Source: a beta proteobacterium AAP99 (GTDB lineage Bacteria > Pseudomonadota > Gammaproteobacteria > Burkholderiales > Burkholderiaceae_C). From it: DNA of 64,000 nucleotides. This document shows positions 32,496-42,751 of this stretch, piece by piece; position 1 is the stretch's first letter, and each line of letters starts with the position of its first letter. The stretch spans positions 248,001 through 312,000 of the forward strand of contig LJIA01000005.1 in the NCBI GenBank assembly GCA_001295775.1, given 5' to 3'. A model generated the notes under the pieces. That model made no database searches, was not told where the DNA came from, and saw nothing but the letters and a program-made list of their open reading frames with translations. The translations under genes were made by a program, and so were the position numbers.

Positions 32496-35400
32496 TCAGT
32501 GCGCAGCGGCGCGCCGCCCCGGCTGCGCCAGAAACTCGCCCAGGATGCGCCCGGTGTGCGAGCCCTTGTGTGCGAGCACATCGGCCAGCGGCCCGGCCAC
32601 TACCAGCTGCCCACCGCCGGAGCCGCCTTCCGGGCCCATGTCGATCAGCCAGTCGGCCTCGGCCATCACATCCAGGTTGTGCTCAATCACCACCACGCTG
32701 TTGCCGGCATCCACCAGCCGGTGCAGCACGCGGATGAGCTTTTCCACATCGGCCATGTGCAGGCCGACCGTGGGTTCGTCCAGCACGTACAAGGTATGTT
32801 CATTGACCTTGAAGCGGCCGGTCTTGTCGGTGCGCGCCTTGGCCAGCTCGGTCACGAGCTTGATGCGCTGCGCCTCGCCGCCGGAGAGCGTCGGTGAAGG
32901 CTGGCCGAGCGTGAGGTAGCCCAGGCCCACGTCCTGCATGAGCTTGAGCGGGTGCGCGATGCTCGGGCTGGCGGCAAAGAACTCCACCGCATCGTCCACG
33001 CTCATGTTGAGCACGTCGCCAATGCTCTTGCCGCGCATCTGCACTTCCAGCGTGGCTGCGTTGAAGCGCTTGCCACCGCAGGTCTCGCAGACCACCTTCA
33101 CATCCGGCAGGAAGTTCATCTCGATGGTGCGCATGCCCTGGCCGTCACAAGTTTCGCACCGGCCCTTCCCTGCGTTGAAGCTGAAACGGCTGGCATCGAA
33201 TCCGGCGGCACGTGCGTCGAAGGTGTCGGCAAACAGCTTGCGGATGGCATCCCAGAAGCCGATGTAGGTGGCCGGGCAGGAACGCGGCGTCTTGCCGATG
33301 GGCGTCTGGTCCACCTCAAGTACGCGCGTCACCTGCTGCCAGCCGTCGATGCCGGCGCAGCCGACCCAGTCCGCAGCCTTTTTCGCCTCGCTGGTGCGGG
33401 CCTGCAGATTGGCGAGCAGTACCTCGCGTGCCAGCGTGCTCTTGCCCGATCCGGACACGCCGGTCACCACGCTCAGCACGCCCAGGGGCACCGGCACATC
33501 CACCTGCTGCAGGTTGTGCAGGCTGGCGCCACGTACCGTGAGGCGACGCGCGGCGTCCGGTACACGCGGCGTCTGCATGGGGTGGGCGATCGGCGAACGG
33601 AGATAACGGCCGGTCAGGGAGTCCTCGTGCGCCATCAGCTCCTGCAGGTTGCCCTGGGCGATGATGCGCCCGCCCCGGCTGCCGGCACCCGGACCGATGT
33701 CGATGATGTGCTCGGCACGGGCAATCGTGTCCTCGTCGTGTTCGACCACGAGCAGGGTGTTGCCCTTGCCTTCGAGGCGCGAGAGTGCATCGAGCAGCAC
33801 GCGGTTGTCGCGAGGATGCAAGCCGATGGTCGGCTCATCGAGCACGTAGCACACGCCCTGCAGGTTGCTGCCCAGCTGCGCAGCCAGGCGGATGCGCTGC
33901 GCCTCGCCACCCGACAGCGTGGGTGCGGCGCGGTCCAGAGTCAGGTAGCCAAGGCCGACCTGATCGAGGAAAGACAGGCGGCCGTTCACCTCGGCAATCA
34001 GATCGCGGGCGATCTCGGCTTCCCGCGCGTTGAGCTTCATGCCGTCGAAGTAGGCCTGCGCCTCGCCCACGCTCATGGCACCGACCTGCGCGATGTTTTG
34101 ATCGCGAAAGCGCACGGACAAGGATGTGGGGTTCAGGCGCTGACCCGCGCAGGTCTCGCAGGACTGGGTGTGGTCGACATCGACCTCCTCCTCGGCCAGC
34201 TTCTGCTCGCGCCCGCTGACGTCCTCGCGGTCGTCGATGTAGCGCGTGAGCAGGCCGGTGCCCTGGCAGCTGCCACACCAGCCGAGCTTGGAGTTGTAGG
34301 AGAACATGCGCGGATCGAGCTCCGGGAAGCTCAGGCCGCAGGTGGGGCAGGCGCGCTTGCTGGAGAACACGCGCAGCGGCGTGTCGGCACTGGCACCGAG
34401 CGGATCGCCCTTGTTGAGTGCATTCACCAGGCGCTCGAGGTGCGTGATGACATGCACCGTGCCCTTGCCGAACTCCATGGCGCGCGAGAGGAGGTCGCGC
34501 AGCTGCCGCTCGTTGTCTGCGTGCACGAGCAGATCGCCCACGGGCAGCTCGAGCGTGTGCTCCTTGAAGCGGTCCAGGCGCGGCCAGCGCGCCGTGGGGA
34601 AGAAGCTGCCGTCCACGCGGATGTGGGTGTAGCCCTTGCCGGCGGCCCACTTGGCCAGATCGGTGTAGTAGCCCTTGCGGGCCACCACCAGGGGCGCAAG
34701 CAGGCCGATGTGCTGGCCGGCATAGTCCGCCAGGATCTGGCTGACGATGGCATCGAGCGTCTGCGGCACGATGGCTGCGCCGTCGTTCGGGCAGTACTGC
34801 GTGCCCAGCTTCACGTACAGCAGGCGCAGGAAGTGATGCAGCTCCGTGACCGTGGCCACCGTGCTCTTGCGGCCACCGCGGCTGGTGCGCTGCTCGATGG
34901 CCACCGTGGGCGGGATGCCGAAGATCGCGTCCACATCCGGCTTGCCGCCGGGCTGCACGATGGAGCGCGCATAGGCGTTCAGGCTTTCCAGATAGCGGCG
35001 CTGGCCTTCGTTGAAGACGATGTCGAAGGCCAGTGTGCTCTTGCCTGAACCGGACGGTCCGGTGATGACCGTGAACTTGTCGCGCGGGATGTCGAGATCG
35101 ATGGCCTTGAGGTTGTGCTCGCGCGCCTTGCGGATCTGGATCTGCATGGGCGCGCCTTCGTCCCCAGCGGCGTCGTGGGTGCCGTAAGTGGCGCGCGGCT
35201 CCTCGACGCGAAAGCCTGCCGGATGGCTCAGGCGCGCGTCGTACTCGCGCAGTGCGCGGGCGGTGTGCGAGTCCGGGTGCGCGAGCAGCTTGTCCAGCGG
35301 GCCGGCGAAGACCAGCTGGCCGCCGGCGTCGCCGCCCTCGGGCCCGAGATCGATCAGCCAGTCCGCAGCGCGCATGACATCCAGGTTGTGCTCGATCACG

Positions 35401-38180
35401 ATCACGCTGTGCCCGGCGTCGATCAGCTTGCGCATGGCCTTGAGCAGGCGGGCAATGTCGTCAAAGTGCAGGCCGGTGGTGGGCTCGTCGAACAGATACA
35501 GGGTGCCGGCCTTGGGCACGGTCTTGCGCTGTGCAGCTTCCGCCAGAAAGCCCGCGAGCTTGAGGCGCTGCGCCTCACCGCCCGAAAGCGTGGGCACGGG
35601 CTGGCCGAGCTTGAGGTACTCCAGACCCACATCGGAGAGCGGCTGCAGCACGCGCTTGACCTCCCAATCGTCCGAGAAGGCCGACAGCGCCTCGCTCACC
35701 GTCAGGTCCAGCACATCGCTCACGCTGAGCTGGCGCCCCCAGGCACCGAGCTTCACTTCGCGGATCTCCGCGCGGAAGCGCGTGCCGTCGCAGTCCGGGC
35801 AACGCAGGTACACATCCGAGAGGAACTGCATCTCGATATGCTCGAAGCCCGAGCCGCTGCAGGTCGGGCAGCGCCCGTCGCCGCTGTTGAAGCTGAAGGT
35901 GCCGGCGGTGTAGCCGCGCTCCTTGCTCTGCGGCAGGCGCGCAAAGCGCTCGCGGATGGCATCCCAGGCGCCGACGTAGCTCACCGGGTTGGAGCGCGCG
36001 GTCTTGCCGATGGGGCTCTGGTCCACGAGGACCACATCGTCGATCTGGTCTGCGCCATAGACCGCGCGCGCCTTGCCCGGCTGCTCGGTGGACTTGCCCT
36101 TGGCACGCAGCAGCGCGCGGTGCAGCACCTCGTCCATGAGCGTGGACTTGCCCGAGCCGGACACGCCCGTCACCACCACGAAGCGGTGCAGCGGGAACTC
36201 GACACTGACGTTCTTGAGGTTGTGCTCGCTGGCCTCCTCGACGCGCAGCTTGGGGCCGGAGAGCAGGCCTTCGCTGTTCACGAAGGGCGGGCGGGGTGTG
36301 ATGCCGGCATCGGCCCGCTTGCGGCCGTTGAGGTAGTCGGCCGTCAGCGTGTCGGCCTGCGCCACTTCGCTGGCCTTGCCGTAGAACACGATGTTTCCGC
36401 CGCGCTCGCCCGGGCCGGGGCCGATGTCGAGCAGCCGGTCGGCGGCAAACATCACCTGCGGATCATGCTCCACCACCACCAGCGAATTGCCGGCGCGCTT
36501 CAGGCGCTGCATGACGCCGTTGATGCGGTCGATGTCGCGCGGATGCAGGCCGATCGAGGGCTCATCCAGCACGAACAGGGTGTTGGTCAGCGAGGTGCCG
36601 AGTGCCGTGGTCAGGTTGATGCGCTGCACCTCCCCGCCGGAGAGCGTGCGGCTCTGGCGGTCGAGCGTGAGATAGCCCAGACCCACATCGCAGACGTACT
36701 GCAGGCGGGCACGCAGTTCATCGAGCACGAGCGAGCCGGCTTCGTCCAGGCTGCCTTCGAAGGACAGGCCATCGACAAAGTCCTTCACCCGCGCAATTGG
36801 CAGCAGCATCAGATCATGCACGGTCAGGCCCGGCAGGCTGTCGAGCACGGCTTGCGAGAAACGCGCTGCGGTGGGCCGGTAGCGTGGATAGTCCTTGTCT
36901 GTCGTTGACACCAGCGCACGCTGCGCGTCGGCCGCGGTGCCGACGCGATACAGGCAGGCCTCGGGCTTCAGGCGTTCACCACGGCAGGTCGGGCATTCCG
37001 TGTAGCCGCGGTACTTGGAGAGCAGCACACGGATGTGCATCTTGTAGGCCTTGCTCTCCAGGTACTCGAAGAAGCGGCGGATGCCGAACCAGTCCTGTTC
37101 CCACTTCTTGAACTTGGGGTCGCCGTCCACCAGCCAGCGCTTGTGCTCCTCGGGCAGGTGCTTGTAGGGAATGTCGATGGCCACACCGTGCCGCGGCGCA
37201 TGACGCAGCAGATCGTCCTGGCATTCCTTCCAGGCGGGCGTGGTCCAGGGCTTGATGGCGCCGGCTTTCAGACTCTTGTTCTCGTCCGGAATGACCAGGC
37301 CGTAGTCCACGCCGATCACGCGGCCGAAGCCGCGGCAGGCCTCGCAGGCGCCCAGCGGTGAGTTGAAGGAAAAGGCGGACGGGTTGGGCGGCGTGTAGCG
37401 CTTTCCGCTCTCGTCTTCCATGTGCTCGCTGTAGCGCAGCACTGTGGTCGCGCGCTGGACATCTTCCGCATCCAGCACCCGCACCTGCGCCCGCCCGTGG
37501 CCGAGCTTCAGTGCGCCTTCAAGCGCCTCCAGAATGCGCGGGTCATCCACACTCGCCAGCTTGAAGCGGTCTGCCAGCACGGTGAGCTGCTCGGCCTCGC
37601 GCGCAAAGACCTTGGTGTAACCCTGGGCGCTCAGGTACTGCTCGATCTCGGCCTCGGAGAAGTTGGCCGGAATCCGGACCTCGAAGGTCACGGCGACACG
37701 ATCGTCCTGATCTCGGCTGCGCAGTTCCTTCAGGATGCTCGCCGGGGAATCACGCCGGATGGCATGACCACTCACCGGGTCGTAGAGCGTGGAGAAGCGC
37801 GCAAACAGCAGCTTGAGGTGGTCGTTGATCTCGGTCATCGTCCCGACCGTGGAGCGGCTGGTGCGCACCGGGTTGGTCTGGTCGATGGCAATCGCCGGCG
37901 GCACGCCCTCGATGGCATCCACCTGCGGGCGGTCCATGCGGTCCAGGAACTGCCGCGCGTAGGGCGAGAAGGTCTCGACATAGCGGCGCTGGCCCTCGGC
38001 ATAGAGCGTGTCGAACACCAGCGAGCTCTTGCCGGAGCCCGACACGCCGGTCACGACGACCAGCTCACCGAGCGGAATGTCGAGCGAGAGATTCTTGAGG
38101 TTGTTCTGGCGCGCGCCGCGGATGCGGATGCGCTTGCCGATGACATTGCCGAGATAGGAGGAGGGATCTTGTTCGGCCAT
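32496..38180 (-). CDS. uvrA: Giant double-length UvrA (tandem-fused excinuclease A subunit)
   Basis: Protein of 1894 residues, twice the length of ordinary UvrA (about 940). Residues 1-~940 and ~985-1894 each look like a complete UvrA, with two ABC ATPase modules per half. Four Walker A loops are present: [10 protein letters not shown] at 45-54, [10 protein letters not shown] near 680, [10 protein letters not shown] near 1043, [10 protein letters not shown] near 1577. Four LSGGE signatures are visible. Zinc-finger pairs of the CPTCSGSGF...CPDCDG type occur in both halves. The start ATG 38180 (MAEQDPSS) is preferred over an upstream TTG. This form is known in several betaproteobacteria and xanthomonads, but the function of the second half is unclear. 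Two bases separate the stop from a dispersed repeat. Confidence 0.93.
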   Translation of the reverse strand: MAEQDPSSYLGNVIGKRIRIRGARQNNLKNLSLDIPLGELVVVTGVSGSGKSSLVFDTLYAEGQRRYVETFSPYARQFLDRMDRPQVDAIEGVPPAIAIDQTNPVRTSRSTVGTMTEINDHLKLLFARFSTLYDPVSGHAIRRDSPASILKELRSRDQDDRVAVTFEVRIPANFSEAEIEQYLSAQGYTKVFAREAEQLTVLADRFKLASVDDPRILEALEGALKLGHGRAQVRVLDAEDVQRATTVLRYSEHMEDESGKRYTPPNPSAFSFNSPLGACEACRGFGRVIGVDYGLVIPDENKSLKAGAIKPWTTPAWKECQDDLLRHAPRHGVAIDIPYKHLPEEHKRWLVDGDPKFKKWEQDWFGIRRFFEYLESKAYKMHIRVLLSKYRGYTECPTCRGERLKPEACLYRVGTAADAQRALVSTTDKDYPRYRPTAARFSQAVLDSLPGLTVHDLMLLPIARVKDFVDGLSFEGSLDEAGSLVLDELRARLQYVCDVGLGYLTLDRQSRTLSGGEVQRINLTTALGTSLTNTLFVLDEPSIGLHPRDIDRINGVMQRLKRAGNSLVVVEHDPQVMFAADRLLDIGPGPGERGGNIVFYGKASEVAQADTLTADYLNGRKRADAGITPRPPFVNSEGLLSGPKLRVEEASEHNLKNVSVEFPLHRFVVVTGVSGSGKSTLMDEVLHRALLRAKGKSTEQPGKARAVYGADQIDDVVLVDQSPIGKTARSNPVSYVGAWDAIRERFARLPQSKERGYTAGTFSFNSGDGRCPTCSGSGFEHIEMQFLSDVYLRCPDCDGTRFRAEIREVKLGAWGRQLSVSDVLDLTVSEALSAFSDDWEVKRVLQPLSDVGLEYLKLGQPVPTLSGGEAQRLKLAGFLAEAAQRKTVPKAGTLYLFDEPTTGLHFDDIARLLKAMRKLIDAGHSVIVIEHNLDVMRAADWLIDLGPEGGDAGGQLVFAGPLDKLLAHPDSHTARALREYDARLSHPAGFRVEEPRATYGTHDAAGDEGAPMQIQIRKAREHNLKAIDLDIPRDKFTVITGPSGSGKSTLAFDIVFNEGQRRYLESLNAYARSIVQPGGKPDVDAIFGIPPTVAIEQRTSRGGRKSTVATVTELHHFLRLLYVKLGTQYCPNDGAAIVPQTLDAIVSQILADYAGQHIGLLAPLVVARKGYYTDLAKWAAGKGYTHIRVDGSFFPTARWPRLDRFKEHTLELPVGDLLVHADNERQLRDLLSRAMEFGKGTVHVITHLERLVNALNKGDPLGASADTPLRVFSSKRACPTCGLSFPELDPRMFSYNSKLGWCGSCQGTGLLTRYIDDREDVSGREQKLAEEEVDVDHTQSCETCAGQRLNPTSLSVRFRDQNIAQVGAMSVGEAQAYFDGMKLNAREAEIARDLIAEVNGRLSFLDQVGLGYLTLDRAAPTLSGGEAQRIRLAAQLGSNLQGVCYVLDEPTIGLHPRDNRVLLDALSRLEGKGNTLLVVEHDEDTIARAEHIIDIGPGAGSRGGRIIAQGNLQELMAHEDSLTGRYLRSPIAHPMQTPRVPDAARRLTVRGASLHNLQQVDVPVPLGVLSVVTGVSGSGKSTLAREVLLANLQARTSEAKKAADWVGCAGIDGWQQVTRVLEVDQTPIGKTPRSCPATYIGFWDAIRKLFADTFDARAAGFDASRFSFNAGKGRCETCDGQGMRTIEMNFLPDVKVVCETCGGKRFNAATLEVQMRGKSIGDVLNMSVDDAVEFFAASPSIAHPLKLMQDVGLGYLTLGQPSPTLSGGEAQRIKLVTELAKARTDKTGRFKVNEHTLYVLDEPTVGLHMADVEKLIRVLHRLVDAGNSVVVIEHNLDVMAEADWLIDMGPEGGSGGGQLVVAGPLADVLAHKGSHTGRILGEFLAQPGRRAAAH

Positions 38181-38328
38181 TTTGAGGAGTGATGGGTGTT
38201 TGCTCCATGCTACCCCTCGGGTCAAGCGCGCCGGTGACGGTGTGCGCTCTGAAACGGGCTTCGAATCACCGCTGCTGACAAGGCTGTGTCAGCAGGTCGC
38301 AGACGGGAAAACCCGCGGCGTTCCGCGA

Positions 38329-39069
38329 TCAGCGCAGCGGCGACACGTCGCCGCTGCCCGCGATGCTCTTGGTCACCTTGGGCTCGCCGCGGTAGCGCAC
38401 GTCCCCGCTTCCGGCGATACGCACGGAAAGGGTTTCGCTGGCATGCACGCGTGCATCGCCGCTTCCGGCAATGCGCACCTCGACGGCCTTGGCCGCCAAG
38501 TCTTCAAGGCGCACATCGCCACTGCCGGCGATGCGGATGGTGCTGTCCTCGGCGCTGCCGCTGCCCCGCACATTGCCGGAGCCGGAGATGCTCACGCTGA
38601 GCTTGCGGATCTCGGTGTCCCGCAGGTGGATATCGCCCGAGCCGGAAATGCTCAGCTCCAGCTGCGGCGTCTTGTAGGCCGGCAGCCGCAGTTCGCCGCT
38701 GCCGGCAATGCTGGCGCGCGTGAGGCCGCGCACGTTGAGCACGGCAATCAGCGCCTGGCGGGGGCGCAGGTCGAGGTTTCGGCGCACCGGGCGGATCTGC
38801 AGCACGCCGTTGTCCACCACCGTCTCAATCAGCGGCAACAGGTTCTCGTCGCCGGACAGGGTGATCTCCTCGCGCTCGCCCACCACCACGCTCACGCGGA
38901 TCGGCAGGCCCAGCACCACGGCGGTGGTGCCAGCCACGGGTCGCGCCTCGGTGCGATACGGGCCTTCGCCACGTACGGTCTCGGCGTGCAGCGGCAGCGC
39001 GGCACACAAACCGATCGCTGCAGCCAGCAGGAAGCGCCAACCCGACAAGAAGCCCGTGTGCATGTTCAT
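38329..39069 (-). CDS. Head-GIN (DUF2807) domain exported protein
   Basis: Protein of 246 residues with a signal peptide (residues ~1-29, ending PLHA). The rest is a beta-helix built from 8-12-residue rungs, each ending in a Gly-Ser-Gly-Asp turn: IAGSGELRL, ISGSGDIHL, ISGSGNVRG, IAGSGDVRL, IAGSGDARV and on to the terminal IAGSGDVSPLR. This is the auto-transporter-like adhesin head-GIN family. An alternative ATG lies two codons later. Its start is 7 nt from the stop of the SIMPL gene on the same strand, so the two are one operon. Confidence 0.85.
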   Translation of the reverse strand: MNMHTGFLSGWRFLLAAAIGLCAALPLHAETVRGEGPYRTEARPVAGTTAVVLGLPIRVSVVVGEREEITLSGDENLLPLIETVVDNGVLQIRPVRRNLDLRPRQALIAVLNVRGLTRASIAGSGELRLPAYKTPQLELSISGSGDIHLRDTEIRKLSVSISGSGNVRGSGSAEDSTIRIAGSGDVRLEDLAAKAVEVRIAGSGDARVHASETLSVRIAGSGDVRYRGEPKVTKSIAGSGDVSPLR

Positions 39070-39076
39070 CGCGTCC

Positions 39077-39865
39077 TCAATTCTCCATCTGCACGCTGCC
39101 GCTGACGGTCAGCGAAAGTTCCGTGGAGCCCGCCTGGATCGGCATGTCGGCCTCTGGCGCCGCAGCCATGGCCGCCATGCGCAGCATGGGGCGGGGCTGC
39201 GGCGGCACGATGCCGCTCGTGGTGCCCACGTTCACCTGCTGGATCGAGAACTTCCGGTACCCGAAGGCACTCGTGGCCACCTGCGCCTTGCGGCGGAACT
39301 CGGCGATGGCGCGCTCCATGAGCTTGGCCTCTTCGGCATTGCGCAGCTCGGTGGAGACCTCGAAGCTGTTGTTGGTGATCTGCAGTGCGTTGGGGCCGGC
39401 CTGGGTGAGCTTGCCGGCCAGCTTGCCCAGCGCGGTGAAGTCCTTGCTCTTGAGAATCACTTCGGCGCGCACGGTCCAGCCTGTGCGCTGGCCCTTGTTG
39501 TCGAAGCGCTGGAAGGTGGTGAAGCCGCCGGTGGATGCCTGAATGCCGGCGACGGTGCGTGCTTCCTTGAGCGCTTCCGTGATGGCACGGGTCACTTCGG
39601 CGCTGGGGCCGGCGGTGTCTGCGCCGCTGCGCTCGGCGGCGAGCATGACCACAGCCAGATCCGGCGTGACCTGCGTCTGCACAGTGGCATCGAGATTGAG
39701 CACGTCCTTGGGGGTCATGGGCACCATCATGGCAGGGGTTTGCGCGTGCGCCGGGCTGAATGCAGCCAGCGCGCCGAGAGACAGGGCCGCCGCCAGCAGT
39801 GAATGGGCCAGCATGCGCCTGAGCAGCGCGGGTGCGGCGGATGAGCGGGCTGTCAGTGTCTTCAT
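39077..39865 (-). CDS. SIMPL-domain (DUF541) periplasmic protein
   Basis: Protein of 262 residues with a signal peptide ending SPAHAQ. The SIMPL/DUF541 features are LDATVQTQVTPDLAVVMLAAE, then ITEALKEARTVAGIQASTGGF, WTVRAEVILKSKDFTALGKL and FRRKAQVATSAFGYR. The family is linked to outer-membrane integrity and oxidative stress, with no defined activity. ATG 39865 is chosen because the long upstream frame overlaps dinB antisense. It is the first gene of a two-gene operon with the head-GIN protein, and divergent from dinB. Confidence 0.82.
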   Translation of the reverse strand: MKTLTARSSAAPALLRRMLAHSLLAAALSLGALAAFSPAHAQTPAMMVPMTPKDVLNLDATVQTQVTPDLAVVMLAAERSGADTAGPSAEVTRAITEALKEARTVAGIQASTGGFTTFQRFDNKGQRTGWTVRAEVILKSKDFTALGKLAGKLTQAGPNALQITNNSFEVSTELRNAEEAKLMERAIAEFRRKAQVATSAFGYRKFSIQQVNVGTTSGIVPPQPRPMLRMAAMAAAPEADMPIQAGSTELSLTVSGSVQMEN

Positions 39866-39940
39866 GGTCGTTCTCCGTGTGGGTGACTGTAATTCAACGG
39901 ATGCGCCCCGCTCGCGGGGTTGCCGCGGGCGCCATGATTT

Positions 39941-41089
39941 GTGACAAGCTGTACGCCTTGCGCCGAACACGCCTTGAACAGCACGCCGCCTCCATTGCCG
40001 GACATCGATGACGCCGCGCCCGCGCAAAGCGCAGCGGCCGGCACCGACTTTGCGCGGCGCATCGCACACTTGGACATGGATGCCTTCTACGCGTCCGTGG
40101 AGCTCGCCCGCCGGCCGGAGCTGGCGGGGCTGCCGGTCATTGTGGGCGGCCGGGGCGACCCGGAGTCCCGCGGTGTGGTGACCACCGCCAACTACGAGGC
40201 GCGCAAGTTCGGCGTGCACTCGGCCATGCCCATGGCCAAGGCGGTGCGTCTGTGCCCGCAGGCCGTGTTTCTGCCGGTGGACTTTGCCGAGTACCGCCGC
40301 GTGTCGCGCCTGTTCAAGGCAGCGATCATCGAGATCGCGCCGGTCATGGAAGACCGCGGAATCGACGAGGTCTACCTCGACCTCACCGAGCACGAGGAAC
40401 CCACACGCGTGCTCGGGCTGGCGCTCAAGGCAGCCGTGAAGGAAGCCACAGGCCTGAACTGCTCGATCGGCATTGCGCCCAACAAGCTGCTGGCCAAGAT
40501 CGCCAGCGATCTTGAGAAGCCCAACGGCCTGACCATCATCCGCACGCAGGATCTGGCCACCCGCATCTGGCCCCTGCCGGCGCGCAAGATCAACGGGATC
40601 GGCCCCAAGGCAAGCGAGAAGCTCGCCGCACTCGGCGTGCACACGATCGGTGAACTGGCCGCCTGCGACCCGGCCTGGCTGGTGGGCCATTTCGGCAAGA
40701 GCTACGGCGCCTGGCTGCACCGCGCGGCCAACGGCATCGACGAGCGGCCGGTGGAAACCGAAAGCGAGCGCAAGAGCCTGAGCCGGGAAACCACCTTCGA
40801 CACCGACCTGCATCCGGTGCGCGACTGGCAGGCGCTGGCCCGGCTGCTGGCAGAACTCTCGCGCGAGGTGGCGGCCGATCTGGCCAAGCACAAGCTGCGC
40901 GGCCGCACCATCGGCGTGAAGGTGCGCAACGACAAGTTCGAGATCGCCACGCGCGATCTCTCCCTGCCCGAGTTCACCGACCACGAAGCCGCCATCCGCA
41001 AGGCAGCGTTCGAATGCTTCGCCCGCGTGCCGCAGACGCGCAAGCTGCGCCTGCTGGGGGTGCGGGTGAGCAACTTCGAGCAGACCTAG
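39941..41089 (+). CDS. dinB: DNA polymerase IV (Y-family translesion polymerase)
   Basis: Error-prone lesion-bypass polymerase of 382 residues from a GTG start. The palm has HLDMDAFYASVE (Asp45) and GIDEVYLD (Asp142, Glu143). Here the usual Ser before the DE pair (SIDE or SLDE) is Gly, an uncommon change next to the active site. The thumb HhH motif is in INGIGPKASEKLAALGVHTIGEL, followed by the little finger (SLSRETTFDTD). The C-terminal clamp-binding peptide is not clear; the protein ends LRVSNFEQT-like. A longer N-terminus (about 40 residues of disordered PPPLPDIDDAAP) precedes the catalytic core. Confidence 0.94.
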   Translation: MTSCTPCAEHALNSTPPPLPDIDDAAPAQSAAAGTDFARRIAHLDMDAFYASVELARRPELAGLPVIVGGRGDPESRGVVTTANYEARKFGVHSAMPMAKAVRLCPQAVFLPVDFAEYRRVSRLFKAAIIEIAPVMEDRGIDEVYLDLTEHEEPTRVLGLALKAAVKEATGLNCSIGIAPNKLLAKIASDLEKPNGLTIIRTQDLATRIWPLPARKINGIGPKASEKLAALGVHTIGELAACDPAWLVGHFGKSYGAWLHRAANGIDERPVETESERKSLSRETTFDTDLHPVRDWQALARLLAELSREVAADLAKHKLRGRTIGVKVRNDKFEIATRDLSLPEFTDHEAAIRKAAFECFARVPQTRKLRLLGVRVSNFEQT

Positions 41090-41110
41090 TTTGGACCGGC
41101 GCATGGCTGA

Positions 41111-41212
41111 TTCCGCTTGTCTGGTGGGCATCTTCAGGCACTTTCCCTGAAGACCCGCCCTGGTAGCCGATCTTCAGGCACATGCCTTGGAGATCGGCTT
41201 CAGACCAGCGGA
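41111..41212. repeat. Paired dispersed repeats after dinB
   Basis: TTCCGCTTGTCTGG (41111-41124) faces CAGACCAGCGGAA (41201-41213). Between them are two CTTCAGGCA motifs and a CTTTCCCTGAAG element. It resembles the 18154-18254 and 46716-46860 pairs. Confidence 0.8.
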
Positions 41213-41251
41213 AGCCGGCACCCACTCTGCGCAGATGTCAGCGGACGCGGA

Positions 41252-41992
41252 TCACAGCTTGGTGCCGCCGCTGACGTCCACGATCTGCCCGGTGGTCCAG
41301 GCGCCGTCCGGGCCGGCCAGGAAGCCGACCACGCCGGCCACATGTGCCGGCTGGCCGATGCCGGGCAGCGCCTGAATCTGCGCCACGGTCTCGTGCCCGC
41401 CGGGGCCATGGATCCAGCTGCTCATCTGCGTGTCGATCGCGCCGGGCGCCACGGCGTTCACGGTGATGTTGCGCTTGCCGAGTTCGGCGGCCAGCTGCAG
41501 TGTCAGCACATCCACGAAGCCCTTGGTGGCCGCATAGGCCGGAATGCCCGGGAAGGCGATGCGGGTCACGGCAGACGCGAGGTTGATGATCCGCCCGCCG
41601 TCCGGGATGCGCGGCAGCAACTTCTGCGTGATGAAGAACAGGCTGCGCATGTTCACGTTGGCCTGGCGGTCGAAGTCTGCCTCACTCATCGTGTCCACGC
41701 CCGCGAACAGCGCTACACCGGCGTTGTTGACGAGGATGTCGATCCGCGGCGAGCTCACGGCCTCCGCGAGCTTGGCGGGGCCGTCGGCCGCAGCCAGATC
41801 GGCCTGCACGGTGCTGGCCTTGCCGCCGGCGGCGCGGATCTCGGCCGCCACGGCCTGGGCTTCGGTCGCGCCGCTGCCATAGTGCAGGATGACTTCGGCG
41901 CCATCGGCGGCCAGACGCTTGGCGATGGCGGCACCGATGCCGCGGGAGGCGCCGGTCACCAGCGCGATCTTGTGGAGGAGAGGTTTGTTCAT
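41252..41992 (-). CDS. Short-chain dehydrogenase/reductase under TetR control
   Basis: NAD(P)-dependent classical SDR of 246 residues: TGASRGIG (13-20), NNAG (89-92), catalytic Ser140, Tyr153 and Lys157 (YAATK). The small ordered Rossmann motif HYGSG suggests NADP preference. The substrate is unknown. It lies downstream of two palindromic operators (42009-42060) that match the one in front of the adjacent tetR gene, so it is probably derepressed by a ligand of that repressor. Confidence 0.9.
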   Translation of the reverse strand: MNKPLLHKIALVTGASRGIGAAIAKRLAADGAEVILHYGSGATEAQAVAAEIRAAGGKASTVQADLAAADGPAKLAEAVSSPRIDILVNNAGVALFAGVDTMSEADFDRQANVNMRSLFFITQKLLPRIPDGGRIINLASAVTRIAFPGIPAYAATKGFVDVLTLQLAAELGKRNITVNAVAPGAIDTQMSSWIHGPGGHETVAQIQALPGIGQPAHVAGVVGFLAGPDGAWTTGQIVDVSGGTKL

Positions 41993-42008
41993 GGATGCTT
42001 TCTTTACT

Positions 42009-42060
42009 GGAACGATCGGTCAATATTGGCCCCAATAAAAGGCGCCTGACCGATCGGTGC
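42009..42060. promoter_or_regulatory. Two TetR operators upstream of the SDR gene
   Basis: GGAACGATCGGTCA (42009-42022) and TGACCGATCGGTGC (42047-42060) are imperfect copies of the 14-bp palindrome TGACCGATCGGTCA. They lie 17-68 nt upstream of the SDR start, placed to block its promoter. Confidence 0.75.
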
Positions 42061-42112
42061 GGCGCCTGGGGCGATGGAACCTGGCGCGGGCTGCCGGCCC
42101 GCGCCATGAACG

Positions 42113-42697
42113 CTAACTGTGGTCGAGCATGGCCATTGCAAGGTCCGCGCTGCGCTGCAGGCGCGCTCTCGAGTCATCCACCCGCGCCGTGACGCGCAGG
42201 CCGCTCATGAGGCTCATCAGCAGATCGGCCAGCTCGGCCGAGGGTGCGGCGTTGCGCACCGAGCCATCCTTCTGCCCGCGCTCGATCGTGCCGCGCAGCA
42301 GCTCATGTGTGGCCTGCCACTTGGCTTGCAGACTCAGGCGAAGGGCTGGATCGTCCACGGATTCAAGCAGGCCCGTGGTGACGATGCAGCTTTTCAGCGC
42401 CGGCTCGCCGCTGGCGCAGACATGCACCAGGCCATCAAAGAACGACTGAAGCGCAGCACGCCCGTCGGGTGCGGCCTTCATGGCCGCCACGGCCGCGCCG
42501 AAGCGGCCCACGGCGCAATCAACAGACTTGAGATACAGCGCCTGCTTGTCGCCAAAGGCGTTGTAGAGGCTCTGCTTGCCCAGGCCCGTGGCCTCGCACA
42601 GCATGGCCACGGACGTTGCGCCGTAGCCATGGGTGCTGAAGACATCCGCGGCGCGCTGGAGCACCTCGGGTTCGGAAAAGCTGCGTTCTCGGGCCAT
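42113..42697 (-). CDS. TetR-family transcriptional repressor
   Basis: Protein of 194 residues. The N-terminal TetR helix-turn-helix is clear: LQRAADVFSTHGYGATSVAML, then ATGLGKQSLYNAFGDKQALYL. The C-terminal ligand domain (about 75-190) resembles the AcrR-type subfamily (LSLQAKWQATHELLRGTIERG). A third copy of the operator lies 22-35 nt upstream of its start (42719-42732), indicating autorepression as well as control of the SDR gene on the same strand, about 120 nt downstream of its stop. Confidence 0.92.
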   Translation of the reverse strand: MARERSFSEPEVLQRAADVFSTHGYGATSVAMLCEATGLGKQSLYNAFGDKQALYLKSVDCAVGRFGAAVAAMKAAPDGRAALQSFFDGLVHVCASGEPALKSCIVTTGLLESVDDPALRLSLQAKWQATHELLRGTIERGQKDGSVRNAAPSAELADLLMSLMSGLRVTARVDDSRARLQRSADLAMAMLDHS

Positions 42698-42718
42698 GCG
42701 CGCAGCTTAGGTTGTTAT

Positions 42719-42732
42719 TGACCAATCAGTCA
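42719..42732. promoter_or_regulatory. TetR operator, autoregulatory copy
   Basis: TGACCAATCAGTCA, a 14-bp palindrome with the same half-site (TGACC...GTCA) as the two copies before the SDR gene. Confidence 0.7.
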
Positions 42733-42751
42733 AATAAAGCTTTTGAGAACG

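Noticed and set aside
38401-38710. Tandem repeat array in the DNA
   Set aside because: It is the codon-level echo of the GSGD rungs of the head-GIN beta-helix protein, not a separate element.
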